From Tengunoibacter tsumagoiensis (GTDB lineage Bacteria; Chloroflexota; Ktedonobacteria; Ktedonobacterales; Ktedonobacteraceae): a stretch of 64,000 nt of DNA. Under the pieces are notes generated by a model, which searched no databases, was not told the origin of the DNA, and was given only the letters and a program-made list of their open reading frames with translations. Made by a program: the position numbers and the translations under genes. The stretch is taken from NCBI RefSeq assembly GCF_003967535.1, contig NZ_BIFR01000001.1, forward strand, positions 2,603,001 through 2,667,000, written 5' to 3'. Every line of letters begins with the position of its first letter. Within the stretch, counting starts at the first letter, position 1. Below, piece by piece: positions 7,990 to 17,254 of this stretch.

Positions 7990-9654
7990 ATGACTCACCG
8001 CCAACCGTTTGATGTCGCCATAGTAGGTGGCGGGATTGCGGGACTTTCGGTAGCCTTACGTCTCCCAGAGCATCTGCGCGTTGCCCTTTTCACCAAGGGA
8101 CAATTTGGAGAGAGCAATACACGCTATGCGCAGGGAGGACTGGCAGTTGCCCTGGGGGAGGATGATAGTCCTGAATTACACTATCAGGACACCCTGGCTG
8201 CGGGAGCGGGTTTATGTGATGAGGAGGCGGTACGGATTCTGGTTGAGCAGGCTCCAGCTGCGGTGCGCTGGCTCATTCAGATGGGAGTACAGTTTGATCG
8301 TGTGCATCCTGGTGAGGATGCGTATGCGACCTCGGATGGGCTACTGCTTGGCCGTGAAGGGGCACATTGTCGTTGGAGAGTATTGCATGCGGGAGGTGAT
8401 GCAACTGGCGCTGAGATTGAGCGCGCACTCATGGTTGCACTTCATGCTCGCCCGTCAGTAGTGTTATATGAAGAGACCTTTGTGACGGATCTCTTGCTTC
8501 AGGGTGGCGATTGCGTCGGAGTGAAGGCGCTTGATCGAACGGGTGAGGCGTTCACGATCCTGGCCCACTCAACTGTGCTGGCTAATGGGGGAGCAGGCGG
8601 CCTCTGGCTGCATACTTCAAATCCTAGTGGCGCTACAGCCGATGGGGTCGCGCTGGCCTGGAAAGCGGGAGCCGCAGTAACTGACCTTGAATTTATGCAA
8701 TTTCATCCAACCGTCCTTGTCTGTAATGGTGAGTCACATCTCATCTCCGAGGCTGTGCGTGGTGAAGGCGCGTATCTGCGCAATCATGCAGGTGAACGCT
8801 TTATGGAGCGTTATAGCTCCCAGCTGGAGCTGGCTCCTCGTGATGTTGTGGCACGAGCCATCTTAAGCGAGATGCTCACTGAAGAAGTACAGTGTCAGTA
8901 TCTCGATCTACGGCATCTGCCAGCTGAGAAGATGCATGCGCGTTTCCCGACCATCTCGGCCATCTGCCGGGAGTATGGACTTGATCTGGCAAGCGACCTG
9001 CTTCCCATTGCACCTGCGGCCCACTATTGTATGGGCGGTGTCATGGTTGATGCACATGGTCAGACAACGGTACCTGGACTCTATGCCGTAGGCGAAGTCT
9101 CCTGTACTGGTGTGCATGGAGCTAATCGTCTGGCCAGTAATTCGCTGTTAGAAGGTCTGGTCTATGGCATTCAGATCGCTGATGAGCTTTCGCATGCTCC
9201 CACTGTTCGACGTCAACAGGTTGAGCGTCAGAATACACAATTCATCTCTCTCCAGCTTCCTCTGACTACTGAAAGTTCATCAGGTAGTTCAGATGAGCTA
9301 ACGACCGGAACTGTACGGAAAGAGCTCCAGCAGTTCATGTGGAAGTATGTCTCACTCTGTCGCGATCAGGCTGGCCTCGTAGAGGCGTTGCAGCAGGTAC
9401 GAACGCTTCGTGAACGGTTAACGGAGAAGACGAAATCTGGAAGAGATAGATTAGAGACCTGCAATATGTTGCTTGTGGCAGAACTAGTGATCGTTGCTGC
9501 TCTCGAGCGGCAGGAGAGCCGTGGTAGCCATTGGCGTCAGGACTATCCTGAAGCGCATGAGAAACTGGCCAGCCAGCACTATGCTTTTCAGCCCTTGCGC
9601 AACCATCCCCAGGGATTATTGCAGCCGATTGAGGAGAGCATTCACCATGTTTAG
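7990..9654 (+). CDS. nadB: L-aspartate oxidase
   Basis: 554 residues, a little longer than the E. coli enzyme. FAD-binding GGGIAGLS lies at the N-terminus, with RYAQGGLAVAL and the C-terminal flavoprotein signature HGANRLASNSLLEGLVYG. It oxidises L-aspartate to iminoaspartate, the substrate for NadA. Residues about 400-430 form a Ser/Thr-rich linker before the helical C-terminal domain. AAAGGAG lies 9 bp before the ATG. The last 8 bp overlap the nadC start, so the two are translationally coupled. Confidence 0.95.
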   Translation: MTHRQPFDVAIVGGGIAGLSVALRLPEHLRVALFTKGQFGESNTRYAQGGLAVALGEDDSPELHYQDTLAAGAGLCDEEAVRILVEQAPAAVRWLIQMGVQFDRVHPGEDAYATSDGLLLGREGAHCRWRVLHAGGDATGAEIERALMVALHARPSVVLYEETFVTDLLLQGGDCVGVKALDRTGEAFTILAHSTVLANGGAGGLWLHTSNPSGATADGVALAWKAGAAVTDLEFMQFHPTVLVCNGESHLISEAVRGEGAYLRNHAGERFMERYSSQLELAPRDVVARAILSEMLTEEVQCQYLDLRHLPAEKMHARFPTISAICREYGLDLASDLLPIAPAAHYCMGGVMVDAHGQTTVPGLYAVGEVSCTGVHGANRLASNSLLEGLVYGIQIADELSHAPTVRRQQVERQNTQFISLQLPLTTESSSGSSDELTTGTVRKELQQFMWKYVSLCRDQAGLVEALQQVRTLRERLTEKTKSGRDRLETCNMLLVAELVIVAALERQESRGSHWRQDYPEAHEKLASQHYAFQPLRNHPQGLLQPIEESIHHV

Positions 9655-10489
9655 TCTGTCAAGTGCACTGATTCAGCAGGCTTTACAAGAGGACGGTGCG
9701 TTCGCTGATATTACCACCTTGAGTACCGTTCCTGAAGCACAATGGTCGCAAGCGGTTATTGTCTCTCGTCCGGCGGGTGTGATCGCTGGTCTGGCAGTAG
9801 CGATCGAAACATTTCAGATGTTTGATGCTCGTATTCAGATTGAGCCTCTGGTGCAAGATGGTGCTCATGTGGGCGCTGGTACAGAGTTGGTTCGCTTACA
9901 AGGTCCGGCTCGCTCTATCTTGAGCGCCGAACGTGTGGCGTTGAACCTCCTGGGACATCTCTCTGGCATTGCCACGCAGACCGCTTCTTGTGTGCGTGCA
10001 CTGGAGGGAACAGGAACCCGCATTCTGGATACGCGCAAGACGACCCCTGGCCTGCGGAGCCTGGAAAAGCAGGCGGTCCTGCTGGGTGGGGGACAGAATC
10101 ATCGCTTTGGTCTGAGCGATGGAGTCCTGATTAAAGATAATCATATCAAAGCGGCTGGAGGGATTACCCTGGCGGTAAAGCAGGCTCGGCAGACGGCTCC
10201 GCACCTCTTGAAGATTGAGGTCGAGTGCGAGACCCACGCAGAGGTGCAGGAAGCGCTGAATGCTGGAGCCGACGTGATCCTTCTGGATAATATGAACCTG
10301 GAGATGACGCGTCGGGCTGTAGAGCTGATTCGGGAGCATTCTTCGACCGTCTTGATCGAGGCTTCTGGCAATATTGGTACAGATCGTGAGCGTCTGGCGG
10401 CAGTCGCAGCCACTGGCGTCGATTTTATCTCGCTAGGTGCATTAACGCACTCAGTTCCTAACTTTGATGTCTCATTGGAGTTCGCCTGA
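9647..10489 (+). CDS. nadC: Nicotinate-nucleotide pyrophosphorylase (quinolinate phosphoribosyltransferase)
   Basis: 280 residues from the ATG at 9647. GAGGAG at 9630-9635 decides this start over a longer frame opening at 9494 inside nadB. Motifs include RKTTPGLR, GGGQNHRFGLSDGVLIKDNH and VECETHAEVQEAL with LLDNM. It converts quinolinate and PRPP to nicotinate mononucleotide with loss of CO2. It is the middle gene of nadB-nadC-nadA. The 27 bp to nadA contain AGAGGAG. Confidence 0.95.
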   Translation: MFSLSSALIQQALQEDGAFADITTLSTVPEAQWSQAVIVSRPAGVIAGLAVAIETFQMFDARIQIEPLVQDGAHVGAGTELVRLQGPARSILSAERVALNLLGHLSGIATQTASCVRALEGTGTRILDTRKTTPGLRSLEKQAVLLGGGQNHRFGLSDGVLIKDNHIKAAGGITLAVKQARQTAPHLLKIEVECETHAEVQEALNAGADVILLDNMNLEMTRRAVELIREHSSTVLIEASGNIGTDRERLAAVAATGVDFISLGALTHSVPNFDVSLEFA

Positions 10490-10515
10490 TACTTTTCAAG
10501 AGGAGAAGATCCTGT

Positions 10516-11703
10516 ATGGCTCTCAAAACAACCTGCGATGTAAGCCAGGAAACACAGATTCTACCATTGCTCACGCCTCAAGGTCGTGCCAGGTATGGTG
10601 CATCCAGGCGCATCGATTCAATTCCTGCCTTTTATGCGGAGATGGGCGGCGAAGAGCTTGATCGGCGCATTCATGCCGCCAGAGAGGCTTTAGGCGAGCG
10701 TCTGGTCATCCTGGGACATCACTATCAGCGTGATGAAATTATTAAATACGCTGATTATCGTGGCGATTCCTTTAAACTGGCTCAACTCGCTGCCAAACGT
10801 CCAGAGGCAGACTATATTCTCTTCTGCGGTGTACACTTTATGGCAGAAAGCGCTGATGTGCTGAGCCAGCCTCATCAGAAGGTCATTCTGCCCAATCCAG
10901 CGGCTGGCTGCTCGATGGCGGATATGGCGAATATAGCTGAAGTGGAAGAGTGTTGGGAGATGCTGCATGAGACTCTGGGCGAGGATGCCGGCATTATTCC
11001 TGTCACATATATGAACTCGGCGGCCAACCTGAAGGCTTTTTGTGGACGTCATGGTGGCATTGTCTGTACCTCCTCCAATGCACCCGGTGTAATCGATTGG
11101 GCCTTTAAACAGGGGAAACGAGTGTTGTTCTTCCCTGATGAGCATCTAGGGCGCAACACTGCAACTGCTTATGGGATTAAGGATGAGCAGATGGTCGTCT
11201 GGAATCCTAAAGATCCGATGGCGTCTGAGGATGCTGAAGAAGAACTGGAGCGCTCAAAGATTATCCTGTGGAAGGGCTACTGCTCAACCCACATGCGTTT
11301 TAGCCTTGAGCAGATCAACAAGGCTCGAGCTGAAGATCCAGAGGTCAAGATCCTGGTGCATCCTGAGTGTCGCCGTGAAGTAGTTGCAGCGGCTGATCTG
11401 TATGGTTCAACCGAATATATTATCCAGCAGATTGAGCAGGCCCCGGCAGGCACCAGATGGGGGGTAGCTACAGAGATTAACCTGGTTCATCGTCTGGCAC
11501 AAGAACATCCAGAGCAGTCTATCTTCTGTCTGGATCCCATCGTTTGTCCCTGCTCAACCATGTATCGCATCCATCCAGCGTATCTGGCCTGGGTCATGGA
11601 GGCTCTCCTCCAGGGTGAAGTTCTGAATCAGGTCAGCGTTGATGAAGAGATAGCCCACTGGGCCCGTGTCGCGCTCGAGCGTATGCTGGCACTTGCAGCT
11701 TAG
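10516..11703 (+). CDS. nadA: Quinolinate synthase (4Fe-4S)
   Basis: 395 residues, a long NadA type. It condenses iminoaspartate with dihydroxyacetone phosphate to quinolinate. Three cluster-ligand segments are visible: C104 in FCGVHFMAE, C184 in VCTSSNA, and the C344/C346 pair in VCPCSTMYRIHP, where many NadA proteins have a single Cys. GHHYQRDEI near residue 68 binds substrate. The N-terminal 45 residues extend beyond short NadA forms. It is the last gene of the operon; a palindromic repeat cluster begins at the first base after the stop. Confidence 0.95.
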   Translation: MALKTTCDVSQETQILPLLTPQGRARYGASRRIDSIPAFYAEMGGEELDRRIHAAREALGERLVILGHHYQRDEIIKYADYRGDSFKLAQLAAKRPEADYILFCGVHFMAESADVLSQPHQKVILPNPAAGCSMADMANIAEVEECWEMLHETLGEDAGIIPVTYMNSAANLKAFCGRHGGIVCTSSNAPGVIDWAFKQGKRVLFFPDEHLGRNTATAYGIKDEQMVVWNPKDPMASEDAEEELERSKIILWKGYCSTHMRFSLEQINKARAEDPEVKILVHPECRREVVAAADLYGSTEYIIQQIEQAPAGTRWGVATEINLVHRLAQEHPEQSIFCLDPIVCPCSTMYRIHPAYLAWVMEALLQGEVLNQVSVDEEIAHWARVALERMLALAA

Positions 11704-11918
11704 CGGCCGTCATGAATGATGGGTGATAAGTGAGGGAGGCCAGGATAAGACCATGGTGGCCGTGGAGTATCCCCGTGGTCGTCAAAAGAGTGCAAACAGG
11801 GCGGAGGGGGTTCCCACGGCCATCATGAATGATGGGTTCTACCATCTTATGCGATAAATCGCTTATAAAGATGCAATTTATTGCACGAGAAGGTAAGGCC
11901 CATCATTTATGATGGCCG
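11704..11918 (+). repeat. Three-copy palindromic repeat cluster (REP/MITE-like)
   Basis: A 20-bp unit built on CCATCATGAATGATGG occurs at 11704-11723, at 11817-11836 (one mismatch to the first) and, inverted, at 11899-11918. Each unit is itself a dyad (CATCAT / ATGATG). Between copies two and three lie two more short palindromes, GCGAT-AA-ATCGC at 11851-11862 and TGCAAT-TT-ATTGCA at 11872-11885. The first copy starts directly after the nadA stop codon. Nothing here is coding. It may be a REP-type element, a tiny non-autonomous transposon remnant, or a terminator array. Confidence 0.6.
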
Positions 11919-11972
11919 CGGACCATTTGGGCTTCAGGCCTGTCTGGAACGGAATAAATTTCCATGATTTTC

Positions 11973-12032
11973 TGTTATGATGCATGAAAGCACTCGGGCG
12001 CGAAAAACGTCCACAATACCCGTTGTGCTTTC
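11973..12032 (+). promoter_or_regulatory. bcp promoter element and structured leader
   Basis: TGT-TATGAT at 11973-11981 is an extended -10. Directly downstream is a nested hairpin: GAAAGCAC (11986-11993) pairs with GTGCTTTC (12025-12032), and inside it CGGG (11995-11998) pairs with CCCG (12019-12022), with a 20-nt loop. It would occupy most of the 5' untranslated region and end about 45 nt before the ribosome site. It matches no riboswitch class I recognise. Confidence 0.4.
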
Positions 12033-12089
12033 CGTGAGCGTCTTAGCTAAGAGACGCCATTGCATGTAAAAAATTGATAGGAGATCCTG

Positions 12090-12587
12090 ATGAGTACAAG
12101 CGAGCTTCAAGAGCAGCAGCCAGCTCCAGATTTCACTCTGCCTGCGATTGGCAGCGATGATATTGTGAAGAATAACGAGGTTCATCTGGCAGATCTTAAA
12201 GGCCACACCGTTGTGCTGTATTTCTATCCCAAAGATGACACCCCGGGGTGCACCAAAGAGGCCTGTAATTTCCGAGATGCCAACCATATTCTGCAACGAA
12301 AAGGGGTTGTCGTATTGGGAGTGAGCGCCGACGATATCAAATCCCATCAGAAGTTCAGAGACAAGTTTAGCCTGCCTTTTCCACTACTGGCTGATACAGA
12401 GACCAGTGTCTCTCAACTGTATGGCGTCTGGCAAGAGAAAAGCATGTACGGCAAAAAATACATGGGCGTCAACCGTGAGACCTTCCTGATTGATAAGGAT
12501 GGCATCATTCAGAAGATCTGGCATAAAGTGAAGCCTGAGGAGCACACCAACGAAGTTCTGGCGACCGTTGAGTCATTAGGGCTGTAA
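12090..12587 (+). CDS. bcp: Thioredoxin-dependent peroxiredoxin, BCP/PrxQ family
   Basis: 165 residues. Peroxidatic Cys54 in DDTPGCTKEAC, with the resolving Cys59 five residues later as in atypical 2-Cys BCP proteins. It reduces H2O2 and organic peroxides using thioredoxin in the cytoplasm. The C-terminal half has the usual YGVWxEKxMYGKxYxGVxRxTFLID region. TAGGAG lies 8 bp before the ATG. A strong intrinsic terminator follows at 12610, so the gene is monocistronic. Confidence 0.94.
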   Translation: MSTSELQEQQPAPDFTLPAIGSDDIVKNNEVHLADLKGHTVVLYFYPKDDTPGCTKEACNFRDANHILQRKGVVVLGVSADDIKSHQKFRDKFSLPFPLLADTETSVSQLYGVWQEKSMYGKKYMGVNRETFLIDKDGIIQKIWHKVKPEEHTNEVLATVESLGL

Positions 12588-12609
12588 TAAACGCTATGGA
12601 TTATCCTTT

Positions 12610-12642
12610 CCACCTCTGCTCTAGCAGAGGTGGTCATTTTTT
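12610..12642 (+). terminator. Intrinsic terminator of bcp
   Basis: Perfect 11-bp arms (12610-12620 and 12623-12633) with a 2-nt loop, followed by TCATTTTTTA. Confidence 0.9.
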
Positions 12643-12740
12643 AGGGAGCGCTCTTTCCAGTTGGGCTAGACAAATATCGACGGAGGAACTATACTGCCTG
12701 CGAATTATTGTTGAAGCATTCTATCTGGAGACGAAGTCAT

Positions 12741-13301
12741 ATGAACCCGTTTGAAAAATTAATGAATCGTTATCGCGATCTTCCACCAGTAGATCTCACG
12801 CAGGGGCGTAGTATCGCCTACTCGCGTAGCAACACGCGGCGTATTATGGAATTGATGGATGCAAACAGCCAGGGAAACGTACATGGTGGTGTCATTATGC
12901 GCATGGTGGATGAAGCGGCTGCGGTGGTGGCGATTAAGCATAGTCAGCGTCCGTATGTTGTCACCGCACGTGTCGAGAGGTTTGACTTTCTGGCTCCAGC
13001 GTTTATCGGGGATGTGGTCACCGTGCATTGTACGATGCATTATGTTGGAAGAACCAGCATGGAAGTTGGGGTTGAAGTTACTGCTGAGGATCTTATTACG
13101 CGTGAGATCCGTAAAATAGCTAGTAGTTACGTCATCTATGTTGCTCTGGATGAGCAACGCAAACCGACTCAAGTTCCGCCACTGGTGGCGGCGGATGCTG
13201 AGGAGGCTCGTATTATTGAACGAGCGCGTCTCCGAAGAGCGCATCGTCAGAAAATAGATGATGAATTGCGTAGAGCACAGAAGGAGGCAGAGACCTTCTA
13301 A
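12741..13301 (+). CDS. Acyl-CoA thioesterase, hotdog fold (YciA/BFIT type)
   Basis: 186 residues from the ATG at 12741; GGAG at 12727-12730 supports this over an upstream TTG. The segment GNVHGGVIMRMVDEAAA holds the family's Asn/His/Asp region, followed by VTARVERFDFLAPAFIGDVV typical of acyl-CoA hydrolases. Residues about 150-186 form a charged, probably helical tail rich in Glu/Arg/Lys. It would hydrolyse medium- or long-chain acyl-CoA in the cytoplasm. It has no operon partner. Confidence 0.88.
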   Translation: MNPFEKLMNRYRDLPPVDLTQGRSIAYSRSNTRRIMELMDANSQGNVHGGVIMRMVDEAAAVVAIKHSQRPYVVTARVERFDFLAPAFIGDVVTVHCTMHYVGRTSMEVGVEVTAEDLITREIRKIASSYVIYVALDEQRKPTQVPPLVAADAEEARIIERARLRRAHRQKIDDELRRAQKEAETF

Positions 13302-13482
13302 TCGAGCTGGTAAACAGGTCTCAATGGTTTGGAAAATGATACTCCTGATTAGCAATGGGAAGGGACCTTATTCGTAAGATCCAGAGAGCGAGTTCCCATC
13401 GGAGACAGACCATGGTAGGTAGCGTTGGGCGGAGGTATCTCTCACCTCTGTCGGATGTAAGGCATGTTGTGGAGTGAAACAC

Positions 13483-15666
13483 ATGGATACTATCCTCGTA
13501 CATGATCAAGAACTTCATCAGATGAAGATTGTGAATGCCTATCTAGAGCAAGAGACAGAGATTTTAGTGAAGCTGTCACACCCTCAGTCTTTTCCTTTGG
13601 GAATGCGCCATGTAACGGTTATGGATCAGACGATCAACGAGAGATTAGAGGTCTGTGAAGTTGATGATGCAACCGTTTCTAAGGCCATATCCTCTACCGT
13701 TATTGGGACAACGCTTGTTTTGATTACCTTGAGCGCTCCTGTGCCAGTGAACCACCTGCTTCAGATCGAACTGACAGGCTATCTTCCAGCTCCAGTCATT
13801 CCAAGGAATGTGCTCAATAGTGAGCACTATTTTTATGCTGGCGACGATCTCGGGAACTGTTATTCCCCGCACCTGACCACGTTTCGCATCTGGGCTCCCA
13901 CAGCCTCGGCAGTAAGCCTCCTCCTATTTGAAAGCGAGAGCGGACCTGAGACGCTCTCGCTTCCGCTGACCCCCGACTATCATGGTACCTGGTATACGCA
14001 AGTCGAACAGAATCTGGCAAACTGGTATTATCTCTATGAAGTGACAGTACTGGGTCGGACCCAGACAGTGGTTGATCCCTATACACGAGCGCAGGCACCG
14101 AATGCTACAAAGGGAATGATCGTTGATCTTGCGCGCACAGATCCCCCCGAATGGGAGCTGGATCAGTACTGTGAACTGCTTGATCCGGTCGATGCAGTTA
14201 TTTATGAGACTCATATTCGTGATTTCTCTATTGCCACAAATTCTGGAATGGACCAGAAAGGCCGCTATCTGGCCTTTACAGAACCAGAGACGGTCGGGCC
14301 GAACGAAGTCAGAACAGGTCTCAGTAGCCTCCAGGAACTGGGCATTACCCATGTCCATGTCTTGCCCATTTCTGATTTTGCGAGCATTGATGAGACAGCA
14401 GATCATCAATATAACTGGGGATATGATCCGCGCAATTATAACGTTCCACAGGGGAACTATGCCACAACCCCACTGGGGGTAGCGCGTATTATCGAAGTCA
14501 AGCGCATGATTCAGAGTCTCCATCAGGTCGGTATTGGATTGGTCATGGATACGGTCTACAATCATACTTATGATACAGAGAGCTCTAGCTTTAATAAGAT
14601 CGTTCCACAGTACTACTATCGTACCAATGTTTCAGGCGAGTTCACGAATGGTTCAGGGGTTGGGAATGAGCTGGCTTCTGAGCGTCCGATGGTACGGAAG
14701 TTTCTCGTGGATTCAGTGAAGTATTGGGTCTCGGAATACCATGTCGATGGAATACGTTTTGATCTCATGGCCTTGTTGAGCATCGAAACGATGCGACAGA
14801 TCTCGCAGGAGCTCCAGAAGATTAATCCTTCGGTCTTGCTGTATGGTGAGGCCTGGACAGGTGGGAGCTCGGGCCTTCCAGCCAGAGAGCTTTTGTTAAA
14901 GGGAGATCAGAAAGAATTGAGGGTGGCCGTCTTTAACGACACCTTGCGCAATGGACTGAGTGGAAGCGTCTTTGATCGGCGTGCACAAGGGTTTGTGAGC
15001 GGTGCGAGCGGGCTGGCTGAATTGATCAAAGATTGCGTTACTGGTAGCTGGCTTGAGTTTGCTGCTGCCCCTTCAGAGACCATCAACTATGCCAGTAGCC
15101 ATGATAATATGACCTTATGGGATAAAATCTCGACGAGCAACTTAAATGATAGCGAAGCAGATCTCATTTTAATGGATAAACTGGCTCAGGCCATTGTGTT
15201 TACCTCTCAGGGAGTCCCTTTTTTTCAAGGCGGCGAAGAGTTTTTGCGTACCAAGCATGGGAACGATAATAGCTATAATGCAGGCGATAAAATTAATCAG
15301 CTTGATTGGTCTCGTAAAGCTCAGTACTACGACGTATTTCGCTATTATGCTGCCCTGATCCATCTCCGTCGGCGTCATCCCGCCTTTCGTATGACCACCG
15401 TACCGGCGATCAAGGAGCATCTTCGTTTTCTTGCCAGCCCAGCGAATACCGTTGCGTTTTTATTACATGACCATGCGAATGGGGATAGCTGGAAGCATAT
15501 TCTGGTCATCTATAATCCCAACCGAGAGGAAGTGGCCCTGTCATTGCCAGCAGGAACCTGGACCCTGGTTGCCTCGTCGGAAGAGATTGATGAAAAAGGA
15601 TTGGGCGAGGTGCACAGTACACTGTATGTACCACGGATCTCCTGTTCAATCCTATGGCAAAAATAG
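13483..15666 (+). CDS. pulA: Type I pullulanase (GH13)
   Basis: 727 residues from the ATG at 13483 (GGAG 8 bp upstream). An N-terminal beta domain (about 1-110) is followed by a CBM48-type E-set domain (about 127-210) and the GH13 barrel. The catalytic set is Asp427 in VDGIRFDLM, Glu456 in LYGEAWTGG and Asp541 in ASSHDN; YNWGYDPRNYNVP is the pullulanase-specific signature. It cuts alpha-1,6 branch points of glycogen limit dextrin or pullulan. There is no signal peptide, so it probably acts on intracellular glycogen. The 180-bp leader 13302-13482 can form short hairpins (GGAGGT / ACCTCT near 13432) but shows no known motif. Confidence 0.93.
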   Translation: MDTILVHDQELHQMKIVNAYLEQETEILVKLSHPQSFPLGMRHVTVMDQTINERLEVCEVDDATVSKAISSTVIGTTLVLITLSAPVPVNHLLQIELTGYLPAPVIPRNVLNSEHYFYAGDDLGNCYSPHLTTFRIWAPTASAVSLLLFESESGPETLSLPLTPDYHGTWYTQVEQNLANWYYLYEVTVLGRTQTVVDPYTRAQAPNATKGMIVDLARTDPPEWELDQYCELLDPVDAVIYETHIRDFSIATNSGMDQKGRYLAFTEPETVGPNEVRTGLSSLQELGITHVHVLPISDFASIDETADHQYNWGYDPRNYNVPQGNYATTPLGVARIIEVKRMIQSLHQVGIGLVMDTVYNHTYDTESSSFNKIVPQYYYRTNVSGEFTNGSGVGNELASERPMVRKFLVDSVKYWVSEYHVDGIRFDLMALLSIETMRQISQELQKINPSVLLYGEAWTGGSSGLPARELLLKGDQKELRVAVFNDTLRNGLSGSVFDRRAQGFVSGASGLAELIKDCVTGSWLEFAAAPSETINYASSHDNMTLWDKISTSNLNDSEADLILMDKLAQAIVFTSQGVPFFQGGEEFLRTKHGNDNSYNAGDKINQLDWSRKAQYYDVFRYYAALIHLRRRHPAFRMTTVPAIKEHLRFLASPANTVAFLLHDHANGDSWKHILVIYNPNREEVALSLPAGTWTLVASSEEIDEKGLGEVHSTLYVPRISCSILWQK

Positions 15667-15812
15667 CTGATCTGAGGTGGTGATAGAGAGGTGAACCATT
15701 CTGAGATACGTACTCCAACCAGGGACAGGTCTTCTCTATGGTTTTCAATACACCACCTCAAAGTACAGAAGCCAATGTGATCGTCGTGCTGCGATTATGC
15801 AGTAGATTTAAA

Positions 15813-17222
15813 TTAGGCCATAATCGGTGTGATTGGTAATAGTTTGCCACGGAGCCCTGCGGGGGCCGCTATCTTATAACGATTCAACAGTGTTGGCAAG
15901 ATATCGTAGATCTGAGCACCATCCACCTGTTGCCCGGAGCCAGGCTGTTGGGGATCTGAGAAGATAAACAGACCATGTTGAGCATGATTGGCATCATCCG
16001 GTCCCGTATCGTTCTCCACGGTATAGATCCGACCGTTTCCACCAATCGTACCAATGGCCCGCCAGGAAAGATCCCCTAGATAGACAATCAGATCTGGTGC
16101 CACCCCACGAACGCTGCGGTAGAGCTGCTGAGGCGTAAAGACACGATTCCCCAGAGGAGATCCATCAGGACCAACCATGGTGCGGAGTTGTTCCGCCAAT
16201 TGAGTGCGAACCTTCTCATAGTCGGCTGGTGGAATCAATCCTTGTGGTTCGCGACCTTTCACGTTCAGGAAGATGCGCGAATAATAGCCGCCCTCACCCC
16301 AGGCCATCGTCCGTTGCCAATTGATCTCACCTCGATTGAGTGGTACTGGTTGTTCAGGCTGTCTTAACAGATGGAGATACCCCTGTGTCTGTAGCCATTC
16401 ATTAATGCAGACGCCCCCCATCAGTGGACGAGCCCCATGATCAGAGACAACCAGAACGACCGTCTCCTCATCGCAATGTGTCAGAAGCTCATGGATCTTG
16501 TGATCTACATGTTTATAGTACTCATGAATAGCCTCACTAAAAGGCGAGTCTGGTACATAACTGGGATGGCTGGGGTCCATCTGCTTCCAGAGGGCATGAT
16601 GGATACGATCGACCCCCATCTCAACCAGCATCAGGAGGTCTGGCTCCTCATCCTCTAAGAGATGGGTTGCAACATGAAAGCGCTGATCGCACATCGTATA
16701 GATATCATCGAGAATACGTTGTTTGTCATCTGAACGGAAATTAGGCACATCGAGCAGATACTTTCCCACCCAGCCAGTAACCTGCTCTGATAGTTCGGGT
16801 GGATAGGTAAATGTATTCTCGCTATCTGGAGCCAGGAAGCACGAGACAAGAGAGCCATTGACAGCAGGTGGAGGATAGGTTCCAGGGACTCCCACGATCG
16901 CCACCTTCCATCCATGACTTCCAAGCAGATCCCATAGGCGAGGAGCCTTTACAGCGCGACCATCAGCGATTGCTAACCGATCGTAGCTGCGATCTGAGCG
17001 ATTGCGAAACCCATAGATACCGAGTTCGCCAGGATCGCGCCCACTCATCATACAGCTCCATGCTGGAACAGTAATTGCAGGTGTGCAGCTTTCCAATTTT
17101 CCATAACTGCCCTGCCGCATTAAACGATCAAGCGTTGGAAGATCCTCACGCCAGCGTTCAAAGACGAGAGAGGGCTCGGCACAATCGAGCCCAATAATAA
17201 GAAGACGAGGTGCTGATGCCAT
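15813..17222 (-). CDS. Alkaline-phosphatase-superfamily hydrolase (type I phosphodiesterase/nucleotide pyrophosphatase-like)
   Basis: 469 residues. The metal-binding Asp is in LLIIGLDCAEP, the nucleophile region is TPAITVPAWSCMMSG (Thr) and the second metal site is VVSDHGARP. The family includes nucleotide pyrophosphatases and phosphoglycerol or phosphonate hydrolases; the substrate is not readable. No signal peptide is seen. It is the last gene of a three-gene minus-strand set after a sulfatase-fold protein and lgt (32-bp gap), pointing to a role in lipid or envelope precursor metabolism, by context only. Confidence 0.85.
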   Translation of the reverse strand: MASAPRLLIIGLDCAEPSLVFERWREDLPTLDRLMRQGSYGKLESCTPAITVPAWSCMMSGRDPGELGIYGFRNRSDRSYDRLAIADGRAVKAPRLWDLLGSHGWKVAIVGVPGTYPPPAVNGSLVSCFLAPDSENTFTYPPELSEQVTGWVGKYLLDVPNFRSDDKQRILDDIYTMCDQRFHVATHLLEDEEPDLLMLVEMGVDRIHHALWKQMDPSHPSYVPDSPFSEAIHEYYKHVDHKIHELLTHCDEETVVLVVSDHGARPLMGGVCINEWLQTQGYLHLLRQPEQPVPLNRGEINWQRTMAWGEGGYYSRIFLNVKGREPQGLIPPADYEKVRTQLAEQLRTMVGPDGSPLGNRVFTPQQLYRSVRGVAPDLIVYLGDLSWRAIGTIGGNGRIYTVENDTGPDDANHAQHGLFIFSDPQQPGSGQQVDGAQIYDILPTLLNRYKIAAPAGLRGKLLPITPIMA

Positions 17223-17254
17223 GATCCGATTCTCAATTCTTGTTCATAGGGTTC

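Noticed and set aside
13302..13482. Riboswitch before the pullulanase gene
   Set aside because: Small hairpins are possible but no conserved riboswitch core is recognisable.
13924..14565. 213-codon minus-strand frame
   Set aside because: Shadow of the pullulanase gene; pullulanase catalytic motifs lie on the plus strand.
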